NCBI RefSeq assembly: GCF_000422625.1
Contig: NZ_AUGK01000017.1
Coordinates: forward strand, 1 to 64,000
Reading direction: 5' to 3'
DNA from: Adlercreutzia mucosicola DSM 19490
GTDB taxonomy: Bacteria; Actinomycetota; Coriobacteriia; Coriobacteriales; Eggerthellaceae
Length of the DNA: 64,000 nucleotides
The position numbers and the translations under genes are program-made. The notes under the pieces are model-generated. The model was not told where the DNA came from. It worked only from the letters and a program-made list of their open reading frames with translations, and did not search any database. Numbering within the stretch: position 1 is the first letter of the stretch; every line of letters starts with the position of its first letter. Of this stretch, positions 16,041 through 24,740 are shown piece after piece.

Positions 16041-17624
16041 CTACGCATCCAGCTGGTGCAGCATGTCCAGCAATTCCTGGCGCTTGTGGATATCAAGCTT
16101 CGTGTAAATATGCTTGGCGTGGGTGCGCACGGTGTTCTCGCTGATGACGAGGCGCTCGGCGATGGCGGCCATGGAATTACCGCGAGCGATCAGCTCCATC
16201 ACCTCGGTCTCGCGCAGGGAAAGGCCGTGGGATTGCTGCAGAAGCAGGCACTGCTTCGAGATGCGGTCGCGAATGGCCCCGGCGTCTTCCGAGGCCGACG
16301 GGCGGTTGCGGCGGCGCTTGGGCGGTGCCGGCACCGTCGCCGTATCCCCCGCCCCGCGCACCTGGGGCGCCAGCGCCGTGAACTCGATGGGGTTGGCCGT
16401 CACCGTGCCCCGCGCCGCCACGGCCCTAAACAGCGTGCCCGTGGCCACCAGCAGGGTGAGCCCCAGCACGTAGCTGGATACCATGGAGATGAGGAACAGC
16501 CACTGCGACCCGGCCGGCGCCACCAACCCGCTCGACCACCCCAGCAGAAAGCCCCCGCTCTGCATGATGTAGGCCACGCCGCCGAAGAAGCCGTAGATGA
16601 ACACCGGGTTGATGCCGCGGTCGCGGGAGATCTGAGCGCACTGCATCATCATGAGCATCTGCACCAGCGAGAACACCATATAGGTAAAGGCAGCGAACAG
16701 GTTCAGGTACACCGGCCCCTGAAACGGCAGCAGCAGAAACCCCGTGATCATCACCGGATAGACCACGCGAAACACCGAGGTCAGCCCGAAGCGGAAGCTG
16801 ATGCGGTACCACAGCACCAGCAGCACCGCCGCCGACAGAAGAGCCCCGATCATGGAGGCCCCGTTCACCACGGCGCTGATCTCCTCGTGCAGCAGCGCGA
16901 CCCCGCGGATGACCCCGCCGGCGAAGGCGAGCGAGCCCACGCACAGGGCGCTGCGCCAGTAGTCGGCCACCGCCTGGCGGTACACCCGGGGATGCTGGCG
17001 CGGCACGTCCTCGAACATGGGCTGGTCGAAGCGCATCTCGCGCACCGACAGTGCCACGCACAGGCCGCACAGGGGCACGAACACCAGCGGCACCAGAAAC
17101 GCCGTCAGCGCGATGGGCACCAGGTACAGCGCGAAGTAGATGAAGGGCGCGATGGCGGTGCCCACAATAAGGCGGAAGTTGCCCGCCCGCGGCGGCAACG
17201 AGGCGAAGTAGCGCTGCCACAGCATGAACATGCCCGCGCACCCGATGCCCAAAAGCACCCCGCCGGCCGCCACCAGCACCAGAGCCGCCGGTGCCACGTA
17301 CATGGCGGCGATAAGGCAGGCCGATCCCAAAAACAGCAGAATGGCCGACAGCGACACCATCATGCGGCGCGCCCCATGGGGAAAGTAGTACGACCCCCAC
17401 ATGCTGGCGACGAACGCGCCGCCCAGCGCCACGGCCTGAGCCAGAAAGAAAGTCAGCGTCACTTCGATGGTCTGGAACTCCAGGGGCAAAAACGGGAAGA
17501 TGCCGCCCCACACCGAGGTGGCATTCACCGTGAGAAAGCACGCGTACCCCCAGCTGGATGCGTGCCCTATGCCCTCCCTGTGCGCCATGGGCCCCATCTT
17601 CCTCTCGTCGCGACCGCGGCCCAT
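16041..17624 (-). CDS. LuxR-type regulator with a 12-span membrane domain
   Basis: The 527-residue protein has about twelve hydrophobic segments over residues 25-400. A linker follows, then a C-terminal LuxR helix-turn-helix (about 462-520: LSLRETEVMELIARG...ISENTVRTHAKHIYTKL). This architecture is common in Eggerthellaceae next to respiratory oxidoreductases. It is thought to sense a substrate in the membrane. It is divergent from the dms-like operon at 17799, which it probably controls. Start is uncertain: ATGs at 17624, 17597 and 17588 are in frame, and a GAGAGGAAG lies between the first two. Confidence 0.88.
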   Translation of the reverse strand: MGRGRDERKMGPMAHREGIGHASSWGYACFLTVNATSVWGGIFPFLPLEFQTIEVTLTFFLAQAVALGGAFVASMWGSYYFPHGARRMMVSLSAILLFLGSACLIAAMYVAPAALVLVAAGGVLLGIGCAGMFMLWQRYFASLPPRAGNFRLIVGTAIAPFIYFALYLVPIALTAFLVPLVFVPLCGLCVALSVREMRFDQPMFEDVPRQHPRVYRQAVADYWRSALCVGSLAFAGGVIRGVALLHEEISAVVNGASMIGALLSAAVLLVLWYRISFRFGLTSVFRVVYPVMITGFLLLPFQGPVYLNLFAAFTYMVFSLVQMLMMMQCAQISRDRGINPVFIYGFFGGVAYIMQSGGFLLGWSSGLVAPAGSQWLFLISMVSSYVLGLTLLVATGTLFRAVAARGTVTANPIEFTALAPQVRGAGDTATVPAPPKRRRNRPSASEDAGAIRDRISKQCLLLQQSHGLSLRETEVMELIARGNSMAAIAERLVISENTVRTHAKHIYTKLDIHKRQELLDMLHQLDA

Positions 17625-17707
17625 GGTAGCATAGGGGCGAGCCCGTACAGACCGCAGCGGGGGAATGCGATCTGCGCCAATCGAATGCGACCTGGGGTTT
17701 CTTCCTT

Positions 17708-17730
17708 AAATCACACGACGAGTGTGATTT
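17708..17730. promoter_or_regulatory. Perfect 9-bp palindrome between luxR and the dms-like operon
   Basis: AAATCACAC (17708-17716) and GTGTGATTT (17722-17730) are exact inverted repeats with a 5-nt centre. They lie 68 bp upstream of the dmsA-like start codon and 83 bp from the furthest luxR start. Location and symmetry suggest the operator of the divergent LuxR regulator. Confidence 0.65.
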
Positions 17731-17798
17731 GCCACCCTGCCCTTTCGGGTACTTTTGAAAGCGGCGAGAGGAACGAAACCCGAGAAGAGGAGGGACCT

Positions 17799-20216
17799 AT
17801 GACCGAATCCAAAGCCACCGTGTCGCGCCGCACGTTCGTGACCGGATCGCTGGCGGGCCTGGCCGTCGCATCCGCCACCGGAGCCCTGTACGGCTGCACG
17901 CCGGCCGCCGACGACGACTTGGCCGCCACCGGCGAGGGCGCCGAGACCGCCCCCGACACCGTCGCCTGGAGCCAGTGCGTCGTAAACTGCGGCGGCGCCT
18001 GCGCCCTGCAGTGGCACATCCGCGACGGCAAGATCGCATACGCCGAGACCGACAACGTGGGCGACCCCAATGGCCTGCAGGCCCGCGCTTGCCTGCGCGG
18101 CCGCTCGCTGCGCCGCTGGATCAACAGCCCCGACCGCCTACAGCACCCCATGAAGCGCGTGGGCAAGCGCGGCGAGGGCAAATTCGAACAGATCAGCTGG
18201 GACGAGGCCTATCAGATCATTGCCGACAAGCTGAAGAGCGTTATCGACACCTACGGCAACGAGGCTGTCTACATGAACTACGGCAGCGGCGTGAGCAGCA
18301 GCACCTCGCGCCTGTTCCCCCGCCTGGCGAACCTTATGGGCGGTTACCTGAAGAGCTACAACGACTACTCCACCAATATGATGTGCGCTGGAATGCCCTT
18401 CCTGTACGGCGACGCCTGCTCCCCCTACGACAACGTATCCGCGTCGTCCATCTCCGAGGCACAGAACGCCGACCTCATCATCATGTTCGGCAACAGCCCT
18501 GCGGAAACCCGCATGGGTGGCGCCAACATCGCCTGGGACTTCGCTCAGGTGCGCGAAAAGGGCGGCAAGATCTACCACGTGGACTACCGCATGAACGAGA
18601 CTGCGTCGGGACATCCGGACGAGTGGCTGCCCATCCGCACGGGAACCGACGCGGCCCTCGTGTCCGCCATCGCCCATGAGCTCATCGTGAACAATCAGGT
18701 GAACAAGGAGTTCCTCGACACCTATTGCGTCGGCTTCGACGAGGCTACCATGCCCGAATCTGCCCGGGGACAGCATAAGTCATACCAGGACTACATCATG
18801 GGCACCGGCTACGACATGGTGGAGAAAACCCCAGAGTGGGCCGCTCCCATCACTCAGATTCCCGCCGCCCGCATCCGCGAACTGGCCAGCGAGATCGCCA
18901 ACGCCAAGGCGCTGTTCGTGGCCCAGGGCTGGGGCCCGCAACGCCACAGCAACGGCGAGAACACCTCGCGCGCCATCTGCATGCTGCCCATTCTGACGGG
19001 CATGATCGGCAAGCCGGGCACCAACACCGGCATGCGCGAAGCTGAGGCCGGCGGTCTGGTGGGTTCCATCCCCGCAGGCAAGAATCCCGTCGAAGTCGCC
19101 ATCAACTGCTATCAGTGGCTGAATGCCGTGGACCACGGCGCAACCATGACCGCCGCCCGGGATGGCGTGCGCGGCGCGAACGCCCTGTCCAGCGGCATTA
19201 AGTTCATATGGAACTACGGTGGCAACTGCATCACCAACCAGCACTCCGACATCAACCTCGTCCATGACATCCTGCAGGACGAAAGCAAGCTGGAGTTCCT
19301 CGTGGTTGTCGACACGGTGATGACGGACTCTGCCAAGTACGCCGACATTCTGCTGCCCGACGCCATGCGCGCCGAGCAGTTCCATATGGCGAACAACGGC
19401 TACGCCGAATACTACCTGGGCGTACTCGTGGGCGAAAAGGCCCAAGACGCCCCAGGTGAGGCGCTGCCGGAGTACGAGTTCATGACGGGCATCGCCGACA
19501 AGCTGGGCCTGAAGGACGCCTTCACCGAGGGCAAAACCCAAGAGCAGTGGATCGAGGAGCTGTACCGCCAATCCGCCGATGCCATCGAGGGAATGCCCAC
19601 CTGGGAGGAAATCCTCGAGCAGCATCACTTCAAGATGGAGGCGCCCGCGGCTATCGGCTTCGCCGACTTCGTGGCCGACCCGACGGCCAACCCGCTGGAA
19701 ACCCCCTCGGGCAAAATCGAGATCTACTCCGAGCGCCTGGATCAGATGATCGCCGAGCTGGAGCTGGCCGAGGGCGACAACATCTTTCCTATCCCCGTGT
19801 TCGATCCTGGCTTCAACGGCTACGGTAGCGTGAACGAGGAGTTCCCCCTGTACTGCTCAGGCTTCCATCACAAGAGCCGCACCCATTCGTCTTACGGCGG
19901 CGTGGAGGAGTTGAAGCAGGTAGCCCGCCAGCAAATGTGGATCAACCCGCTGGACGCCGAAGCCCGCTCCATCGAGAACGGCGACAAGTGCCGCGTGAAG
20001 AGCGCCGTGGGCGAGCTGGAGATCGAAGCCCTGGTCACCCCGCGCATCATCCCTGGCACCATCGGCATCCCCCAGGGCTCCTGGCACGAGGCCGACATGG
20101 ACGGCGACCGCGTAGACAAGGGAGCTTGCATCAACACCATCACTCCGTATCACCCCTCGCCGCTTGCCAAGGGGAACGGCGTCCATTCCCTCATCGTGCA
20201 AGTAACCAAGGCGTAA
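17799..20216 (+). CDS. Molybdopterin oxidoreductase, DmsA-like catalytic subunit
   Basis: The 805-residue protein begins with a twin-arginine signal (SRRTFVTGS, Arg10-11) ending in a lipobox-like YGC. A [4Fe-4S] motif follows with Cys60, Cys64, Cys68 and Cys98. The body is a DMSO-reductase-family bis-MGD enzyme (YNDYSTNMMCAG region, MFGNSPAETRMGG), with an aspartate-decarboxylase-like C-terminal domain. It is exported by Tat and acts on the outer face of the membrane as terminal reductase for an S- or N-oxide-like or other acceptor, or possibly as an oxidase; the substrate is unknown. Real start ATG 17799 has GAGGAGG; the much longer open frame upstream is not coding. Confidence 0.93.
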   Translation: MTESKATVSRRTFVTGSLAGLAVASATGALYGCTPAADDDLAATGEGAETAPDTVAWSQCVVNCGGACALQWHIRDGKIAYAETDNVGDPNGLQARACLRGRSLRRWINSPDRLQHPMKRVGKRGEGKFEQISWDEAYQIIADKLKSVIDTYGNEAVYMNYGSGVSSSTSRLFPRLANLMGGYLKSYNDYSTNMMCAGMPFLYGDACSPYDNVSASSISEAQNADLIIMFGNSPAETRMGGANIAWDFAQVREKGGKIYHVDYRMNETASGHPDEWLPIRTGTDAALVSAIAHELIVNNQVNKEFLDTYCVGFDEATMPESARGQHKSYQDYIMGTGYDMVEKTPEWAAPITQIPAARIRELASEIANAKALFVAQGWGPQRHSNGENTSRAICMLPILTGMIGKPGTNTGMREAEAGGLVGSIPAGKNPVEVAINCYQWLNAVDHGATMTAARDGVRGANALSSGIKFIWNYGGNCITNQHSDINLVHDILQDESKLEFLVVVDTVMTDSAKYADILLPDAMRAEQFHMANNGYAEYYLGVLVGEKAQDAPGEALPEYEFMTGIADKLGLKDAFTEGKTQEQWIEELYRQSADAIEGMPTWEEILEQHHFKMEAPAAIGFADFVADPTANPLETPSGKIEIYSERLDQMIAELELAEGDNIFPIPVFDPGFNGYGSVNEEFPLYCSGFHHKSRTHSSYGGVEELKQVARQQMWINPLDAEARSIENGDKCRVKSAVGELEIEALVTPRIIPGTIGIPQGSWHEADMDGDRVDKGACINTITPYHPSPLAKGNGVHSLIVQVTKA

Positions 20217-20229
20217 AGGAGGAAGCGAC

Positions 20230-20862
20230 ATGACTCAGTACGGATTCTATTTCGATAGCACGCGCTGCACCGGCTGCCGCACCTGCGAGATGGCGTGCAA
20301 GGACTACAACGACCTGCCGGCCACCTACGCCTTCCGCCGTGTGTACGACTACGAGGGCGGCGACTGGACCGACAACGGCGACGGCACGTTCACCCCGGCG
20401 ACCTTCGCCTACCATGTGTCGGCGGCCTGCAACCATTGCGCTGCTCCGGCCTGTGTGGCGAACTGCCCCCAGGGCGCCCTGGATAAGGACCCCGACACCG
20501 GGCTGGTGCTGCACGACGACGAGAAGTGCATCGGCTGCGCCACCTGCGTGAACAGCTGCCCCTACGAGGTGCCCGTGGTGGACACCGAGCTGATGAAAAG
20601 CCGCAAGTGCGACGGCTGCTCCGCGCGCCTGGCTGAGGACAAGCAGCCTATCTGCGTGGAGGCCTGCCCCCTGCGGGCGCTGGAGTTCGGCGACATCGAC
20701 GAGCTGCGTGCGGCCCATCCCGAGGCCGTCGACGGCATCGCGCCTCTGGCGGCGCCCGACGCCACCACACCCTCGGTGGCCATCCTGGCCTGCCCGGCGG
20801 CGAAGGAGCCCGGCGACACCACCGGCACCATCGCCAACCCCAAGGAAGTGGCCAACGCCTAA
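20230..20862 (+). CDS. DmsB-like 4Fe-4S electron-transfer subunit (first copy)
   Basis: The 210-residue protein has four ferredoxin-type Cys clusters: CTGCRTCEMAC, CNHCAAPACVANC, CIGCATCVNSC and CDGCSARL...CVEAC. It is the [4Fe-4S] wire between the membrane quinol site and the Mo subunit. Start ATG at 20230 follows GGAGG and lies 13 nt after the catalytic gene. A close paralogue follows downstream. Confidence 0.95.
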   Translation: MTQYGFYFDSTRCTGCRTCEMACKDYNDLPATYAFRRVYDYEGGDWTDNGDGTFTPATFAYHVSAACNHCAAPACVANCPQGALDKDPDTGLVLHDDEKCIGCATCVNSCPYEVPVVDTELMKSRKCDGCSARLAEDKQPICVEACPLRALEFGDIDELRAAHPEAVDGIAPLAAPDATTPSVAILACPAAKEPGDTTGTIANPKEVANA

Positions 20863-20873
20863 GCCCCCCTCCC

Positions 20874-20914
20874 AAGCGGGGTCCGCACCCGCGGGCCCCG
20901 CTTCCCCCGTTTTT
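20874..20914 (+). terminator. Hairpin between the two dmsB-like genes
   Basis: AAGCGGGG (20874-20881) pairs with CCCCGCTT (20896-20903), with an inner CCGC/GCGG stem. A short C tract and five Ts (20910-20914) follow. It may partly terminate and so reduce expression of the second dmsB and dmsC relative to dmsA. Confidence 0.6.
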
Positions 20915-20943
20915 AAGACCCCTCAAGAAGGGAAGCGCCTTCC

Positions 20944-21579
20944 ATGCCCCGCGGATTCTTCTTCGACAACACGCGCTGTACCGGGTGCCGTACCTGTGCC
21001 CTGGCATGCAAGGACTTCCACGATCACGGTCCCGAACAGGCCTTCCGCCGCGTGATCGACTACGAGGGCGGGTCGTGGAAGGTGGCTGACGACGGCACGG
21101 TGGCCACCGATGCCTACGGCTATCACATCTCGCTTTCCTGCAACCACTGCACGAGCGCGGCCTGCACCAAGGTGTGCCCTACCGGGGCCATGCACCGCGA
21201 TACCATGGGACTCGTGTGGCCCGATATGAACCGGTGCATCGGCTGCGGCTACTGCACCATGGCCTGCCCGTACCACGCCCCCGCCATCGACCAGGAGCTG
21301 AAGCGGTCGAGCAAGTGCGACGGCTGTCACCAGCGCGTGGCCGCGGGACAGACCCCCATCTGCGTGGAGGCCTGTCCCCTGCGGGCGCTGGACTTCGGCA
21401 CCACCGGCGAGCTGGCCGAGCGTCATCCCCATGATTTCGACCGCTGCACGCGATCGATCATGCCGCTGCCGCCGAAAGAGGCCACGACCCCGAACTTGTT
21501 CGTGCTGGCCTCCCCGGCCGCACGGCGGGCCGAAGCGGGCGACGGCCGCATCGCCAATCGCGAGGAGCTGGGGCTATGA
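20944..21579 (+). CDS. DmsB-like 4Fe-4S electron-transfer subunit (second copy)
   Basis: The 211-residue paralogue of the preceding gene has the same four Cys clusters (CTGCRTCALAC, CNHCTSAACTKVC, CIGCGYCTMAC, CDGCHQRV...CVEAC). It lies behind a terminator-like hairpin and overlaps the next gene by 4 nt. Two DmsB proteins in one operon imply either alternative subunits for two catalytic partners or an extended electron relay. Confidence 0.94.
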   Translation: MPRGFFFDNTRCTGCRTCALACKDFHDHGPEQAFRRVIDYEGGSWKVADDGTVATDAYGYHISLSCNHCTSAACTKVCPTGAMHRDTMGLVWPDMNRCIGCGYCTMACPYHAPAIDQELKRSSKCDGCHQRVAAGQTPICVEACPLRALDFGTTGELAERHPHDFDRCTRSIMPLPPKEATTPNLFVLASPAARRAEAGDGRIANREELGL

Positions 21580-22427
21580 GCGGCTTCGACTCCTTTTCCC
21601 TGGCCCTGTTCACAACCCTGGCCCCCGCAGGTGTGGTGGCCTTCATCGTCTTAGCGCTCGTGCGCCTGACCTGCCGCAACCACGACGAGGCAGTGCGCGT
21701 CGACCGCATAATCGCGCTGCCCTTCGCCGTCACCCTCATCGGATTCATCGCCTCGGCCACACACCTGGGCACGCCGGCCAACGCCCTGCACGTGTTCTCG
21801 GGTGTGGGCACATCCCCCCTGTCGAACGAGGTGCTGGCAGCAGTGATCTTCCTGTTCCTCGTGGGCGCCTACTGGATGAGTGCCTTCAAGGTGAATTTTC
21901 CCGACTGTCTGGCGCGGCCCTGGCTTACCGTAGCCTGCGCGGCCGGTTTGGCGCTGATCGCCTGTACGTCGCTGGCCTACTCGGCGCGCACGGTGCCCAC
22001 TTGGGACACCCCCTACACGCCCGCGAATCTCATCCTGGCCGCATGCCTGGCGGGCCCGGTGCTGGCCCTGCCGTTCCTGGCCCTGGCGAGGGTGCGTCGC
22101 CGCAGCATCGAGCGAGCGCTCGTGGTGGGCGCGGCGACGGCCCTGGTGCTGGGCACCGCATCGCTGGCGATGCAGAACGACGATTTGGCCACCATCGCGA
22201 ACAACGAGGTTTCCGCGCTGTCGCTCGCGCCCCACTACGGGCTGATCATCGTGGCCTACGCAGTGCTGGGGGCGCTGGCCGTGGCGGCCGCTGGAGCCTC
22301 GCTCGGCCGCGCGCTCGCACCCCGCGGCGTGCTGGCCCTGCGCATCATCGCCACCATTTTGGCCTTAAGCGGCGTTTTTCTTGTGCGCACCGTGTTCTAC
22401 GCCCTGCACATGACCGTGGGGTTTTAG
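21576..22427 (+). CDS. DmsC-like membrane anchor subunit
   Basis: The 283-residue protein has about eight hydrophobic segments, the length and shape of DmsC anchors that oxidise menaquinol and hand electrons to DmsB. The ATG overlaps the preceding stop (ATGA), showing translational coupling. The near-C-terminal GVFLVRTVFYALHM segment resembles other DmsC ends. It completes a four-gene operon starting at 17799. Confidence 0.85.
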   Translation: MSGFDSFSLALFTTLAPAGVVAFIVLALVRLTCRNHDEAVRVDRIIALPFAVTLIGFIASATHLGTPANALHVFSGVGTSPLSNEVLAAVIFLFLVGAYWMSAFKVNFPDCLARPWLTVACAAGLALIACTSLAYSARTVPTWDTPYTPANLILAACLAGPVLALPFLALARVRRRSIERALVVGAATALVLGTASLAMQNDDLATIANNEVSALSLAPHYGLIIVAYAVLGALAVAAAGASLGRALAPRGVLALRIIATILALSGVFLVRTVFYALHMTVGF

Positions 22428-22531
22428 GCGGCCGACGGATGGCCGAAGCCCGCCCCCTATGGAGGGCGACGGCACGGGCCGGTGGCGGGTCGGCAATACC
22501 CGTGGGGACGGCCTTGAGGCCGCCCGCCACC
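22428..22531. repeat. REP/BIME-like inverted pair 2
   Basis: One unit (GGCCGAAGCCCGCCCCCTA near 22441) and an oppositely oriented unit (GGACGGCCTTGAGGCCGCCC, 22506-22525) fill the gap between the convergent dmsC-like and activase genes. No separate terminator is seen, so the structure may take that role. Confidence 0.6.
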
Positions 22532-22548
22532 CCGCAGGCGCCCCCCGT

Positions 22549-23544
22549 TTACGCCGTGGTCTTCACGGCGCCTTTGTCGCAGCGGTTGCCCCAGCTGTCG
22601 ATGATGTCCTTGTCGCGGTAGACGCAGATGATCTCGCAGTGGTTGGCGCACTTGTTGCACTCCACCTCGCGGGTCTTGAAGTCGAAGTCGAGCATGGCCT
22701 CGAAGTCGAAGGTGCCGCTCGCGAACGGGCCCGACTCGGCATCGTCGATGGGGCCCGCATCGGCCGCCAGAAGCGCCGCGCCGAAGGCGCCCATGAGGTG
22801 CCCGTCCGGGTCCACCGCCACGGGCATGCCCAGCTGCTCCTCGAAGGCGTGCACCACGCCGGCGTTCTTGGACACGCCGCCCTGGAACACCACGGGCGCA
22901 GCGATCTTCTTGCCCTTGCCCACGTTATTCAAGTAGTTGCTGGCCACGGCGTTGCAGAGCCCCGCGATAATGTCCTCGCGGGCGTAGCCCACCTGGATCT
23001 TGTGCACCAGGTCGCTCTCGGCGAACACGGTGCAGCGGGCGGCGATGTTCGCCGGCTTCTTCGAGGTGAGGGCCACGTCCCCGAACTCCTCCACCTCCAC
23101 GCCCAGGCGATGGGCCTGGGAAGACAGAAACGAGCCCGTGCCCGCGGCGCACAGGGTGTTCATGGCGTAGTCCACGGCGATGCCGTCCGATACGCAGATG
23201 ATCTTGGAGTCCTGGCCGCCGATCTCAAGGATGGTGCGCACGTCCGGATGCAGATAGGTGGTGCCCACGGCGTGGGCCGTGATCTCGTTCTTGATGACCG
23301 AGGCGCCCAGCATGGCACCCACGAGCCGCCGTGCGCTGCCCGTAGTGCCCGCGCCCACGATCTGGAAGTCGTCGCCAGCCTCGGCCAGCTGGGCCTCAAG
23401 CTCGCGCACGACGTTCTTCGACGCCTCGGTGGGATTGCCCTCGGTCCACAGATACGACCGCGCGATAATGGTGCGGTTCTCGTCGATGACGACGCCCTTG
23501 GTGGAAATGGACCCGATGTCGATCCCTAAGTAAGCCTTGGTCAT
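22549..23544 (-). CDS. Acyl-CoA dehydratase activase (HgdC/BadF/BcrA family ATPase)
   Basis: The 331-residue ASKHA-fold ATPase has the phosphate motif GIDIGSISTKG at the N-terminus, GGQDSK (about 109-114) and the two cluster-binding cysteines Cys132 (NTLCAAGTGSF) and Cys171 (AARCTVFAESD). Two such subunits hold one [4Fe-4S] cluster and use ATP to inject a high-energy electron into a 2-hydroxyacyl-CoA dehydratase or a similar reductase. Unusually the C-terminus adds a Cys-rich tail (CNKCANHC...C). It overlaps the upstream gene by 4 nt. Confidence 0.9.
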   Translation of the reverse strand: MTKAYLGIDIGSISTKGVVIDENRTIIARSYLWTEGNPTEASKNVVRELEAQLAEAGDDFQIVGAGTTGSARRLVGAMLGASVIKNEITAHAVGTTYLHPDVRTILEIGGQDSKIICVSDGIAVDYAMNTLCAAGTGSFLSSQAHRLGVEVEEFGDVALTSKKPANIAARCTVFAESDLVHKIQVGYAREDIIAGLCNAVASNYLNNVGKGKKIAAPVVFQGGVSKNAGVVHAFEEQLGMPVAVDPDGHLMGAFGAALLAADAGPIDDAESGPFASGTFDFEAMLDFDFKTREVECNKCANHCEIICVYRDKDIIDSWGNRCDKGAVKTTA

Positions 23545-24740
23545 TTTCTCTTCTCCTTCTTCATGGCGAGCATGTCGTAGAACGCCTCGAGGCGCGTGTC
23601 CAGGCCGGTATCGGAGGTCTGGGAGTCGTAGGTGAGGTACAAAATGGGCACGGCGAAGTCCTCGCTCACCTTCTGCAGCACCGGGATGCAGTCGATCTCG
23701 GGGGTGCAGCCCGCCGACTTCGCATGGATGATCCCGTCGAAGCCGCCCTCGGCGTACTTCTTCGCCGCGAGCACCGTCAAGGTGGAGGTGGGGCCCATGT
23801 CGTAGGTGAGATAGTCCTTCGCGCCCACGCGCAGGTTCGGCTCGTTGTAGCGCAGATAGCGGTTGGTGAAGTTCAGCATGCGGTGCACTTCCACACCCAT
23901 GGCCACAAGCTTGTGGTCCAGCCCCAGGTTGCTGCGCTCATCGATGGCGGTGAACATCTCCCCCACAATGCCGATGCGGATGGGATCGGCGGGCTTGTCC
24001 AGCGGAATGGCGCGCATCTCGCCCATGGTGTCGCGATAGGCCTGGGCGATGTCGCGCTCGTCGGTGCAGGCGCGCATGGCGTCCATGGCGCGCGCCCAGG
24101 CGGCGTCGAAGGCCCCGCGCTCGCGTTCGAAGCCGGCATTGGCCAGGTAGAAGTCGCGCAGACTGTCCAGATGGGCAATCATGCGGGCCAGAGCCTTCAT
24201 CTGCACCACACCGTGGGGAATGTCCACATCCGGGTTCACGGTCTTCAGCACTTCCTTGGCCCAGCCGATATAGCCCTTCTCGATGCCCCGGGCGAAGTTC
24301 AGCATGATGAAGTCGTAGCCCATGTCCCGCAAAATGGAGTCCTGCAGCTCGCCGTAATAGCCGAGCCGGCACGGGCCGCCGAACTGGATGAGGATATCAG
24401 CCCCCAAATCGAGCGCCTCGGCGAAGTCGCCCAAAATGTGCTTGAAGGGGGTGCACACGTAGTCGCTGGAATTCTGCACGCCCACCTCGCTGGCGGTGCG
24501 GGTGGCCTCGGGCAGGGGCAGGTAGTCCACATCGAGCACCTGCTCGCAGAAGAACTTGAACGCCGGATCATAGTAGCAGTAGCGGAAGAAGGCCGCCTTG
24601 GTGTACTTGTGGTGCTTGGCCTTGTGGCGGGCGCGCTTGGCCGCCTTGCGGTCGGCGTGCAGGCTCGGCGGGCGCAGCCGCTCCCGCTCGACGGACACCT
24701 TCGAGCGCACCTGCTCGATCATGGTCTGGGGCTTAGCCAC
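23541..24740 (-). CDS. 2-hydroxyacyl-CoA dehydratase-like / activase-associated protein
   Basis: The 399-residue protein resembles the HgdB/DUF2229-type domain found fused to large CoA-dehydratase activases in clostridia. It has a basic N-terminal segment, a CTPFKHILGDF motif, QFGGPCRLGYYG and a late SAGCTPEIDC motif whose cysteines could hold an Fe-S cluster. It is the middle gene of a three-gene operon (4-nt overlap downstream, 8-nt upstream). The substrate is unknown. Confidence 0.8.
   Translation of the reverse strand: MAKPQTMIEQVRSKVSVERERLRPPSLHADRKAAKRARHKAKHHKYTKAAFFRYCYYDPAFKFFCEQVLDVDYLPLPEATRTASEVGVQNSSDYVCTPFKHILGDFAEALDLGADILIQFGGPCRLGYYGELQDSILRDMGYDFIMLNFARGIEKGYIGWAKEVLKTVNPDVDIPHGVVQMKALARMIAHLDSLRDFYLANAGFERERGAFDAAWARAMDAMRACTDERDIAQAYRDTMGEMRAIPLDKPADPIRIGIVGEMFTAIDERSNLGLDHKLVAMGVEVHRMLNFTNRYLRYNEPNLRVGAKDYLTYDMGPTSTLTVLAAKKYAEGGFDGIIHAKSAGCTPEIDCIPVLQKVSEDFAVPILYLTYDSQTSDTGLDTRLEAFYDMLAMKKEKRK

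Noticed and set aside
15843-17798. Very long open frame upstream of the DmsA-like gene
   Set aside because: It runs antisense through the LuxR gene, is Arg/His/Gln-rich, and the Tat signal with a strong ribosome site begins at 17799.
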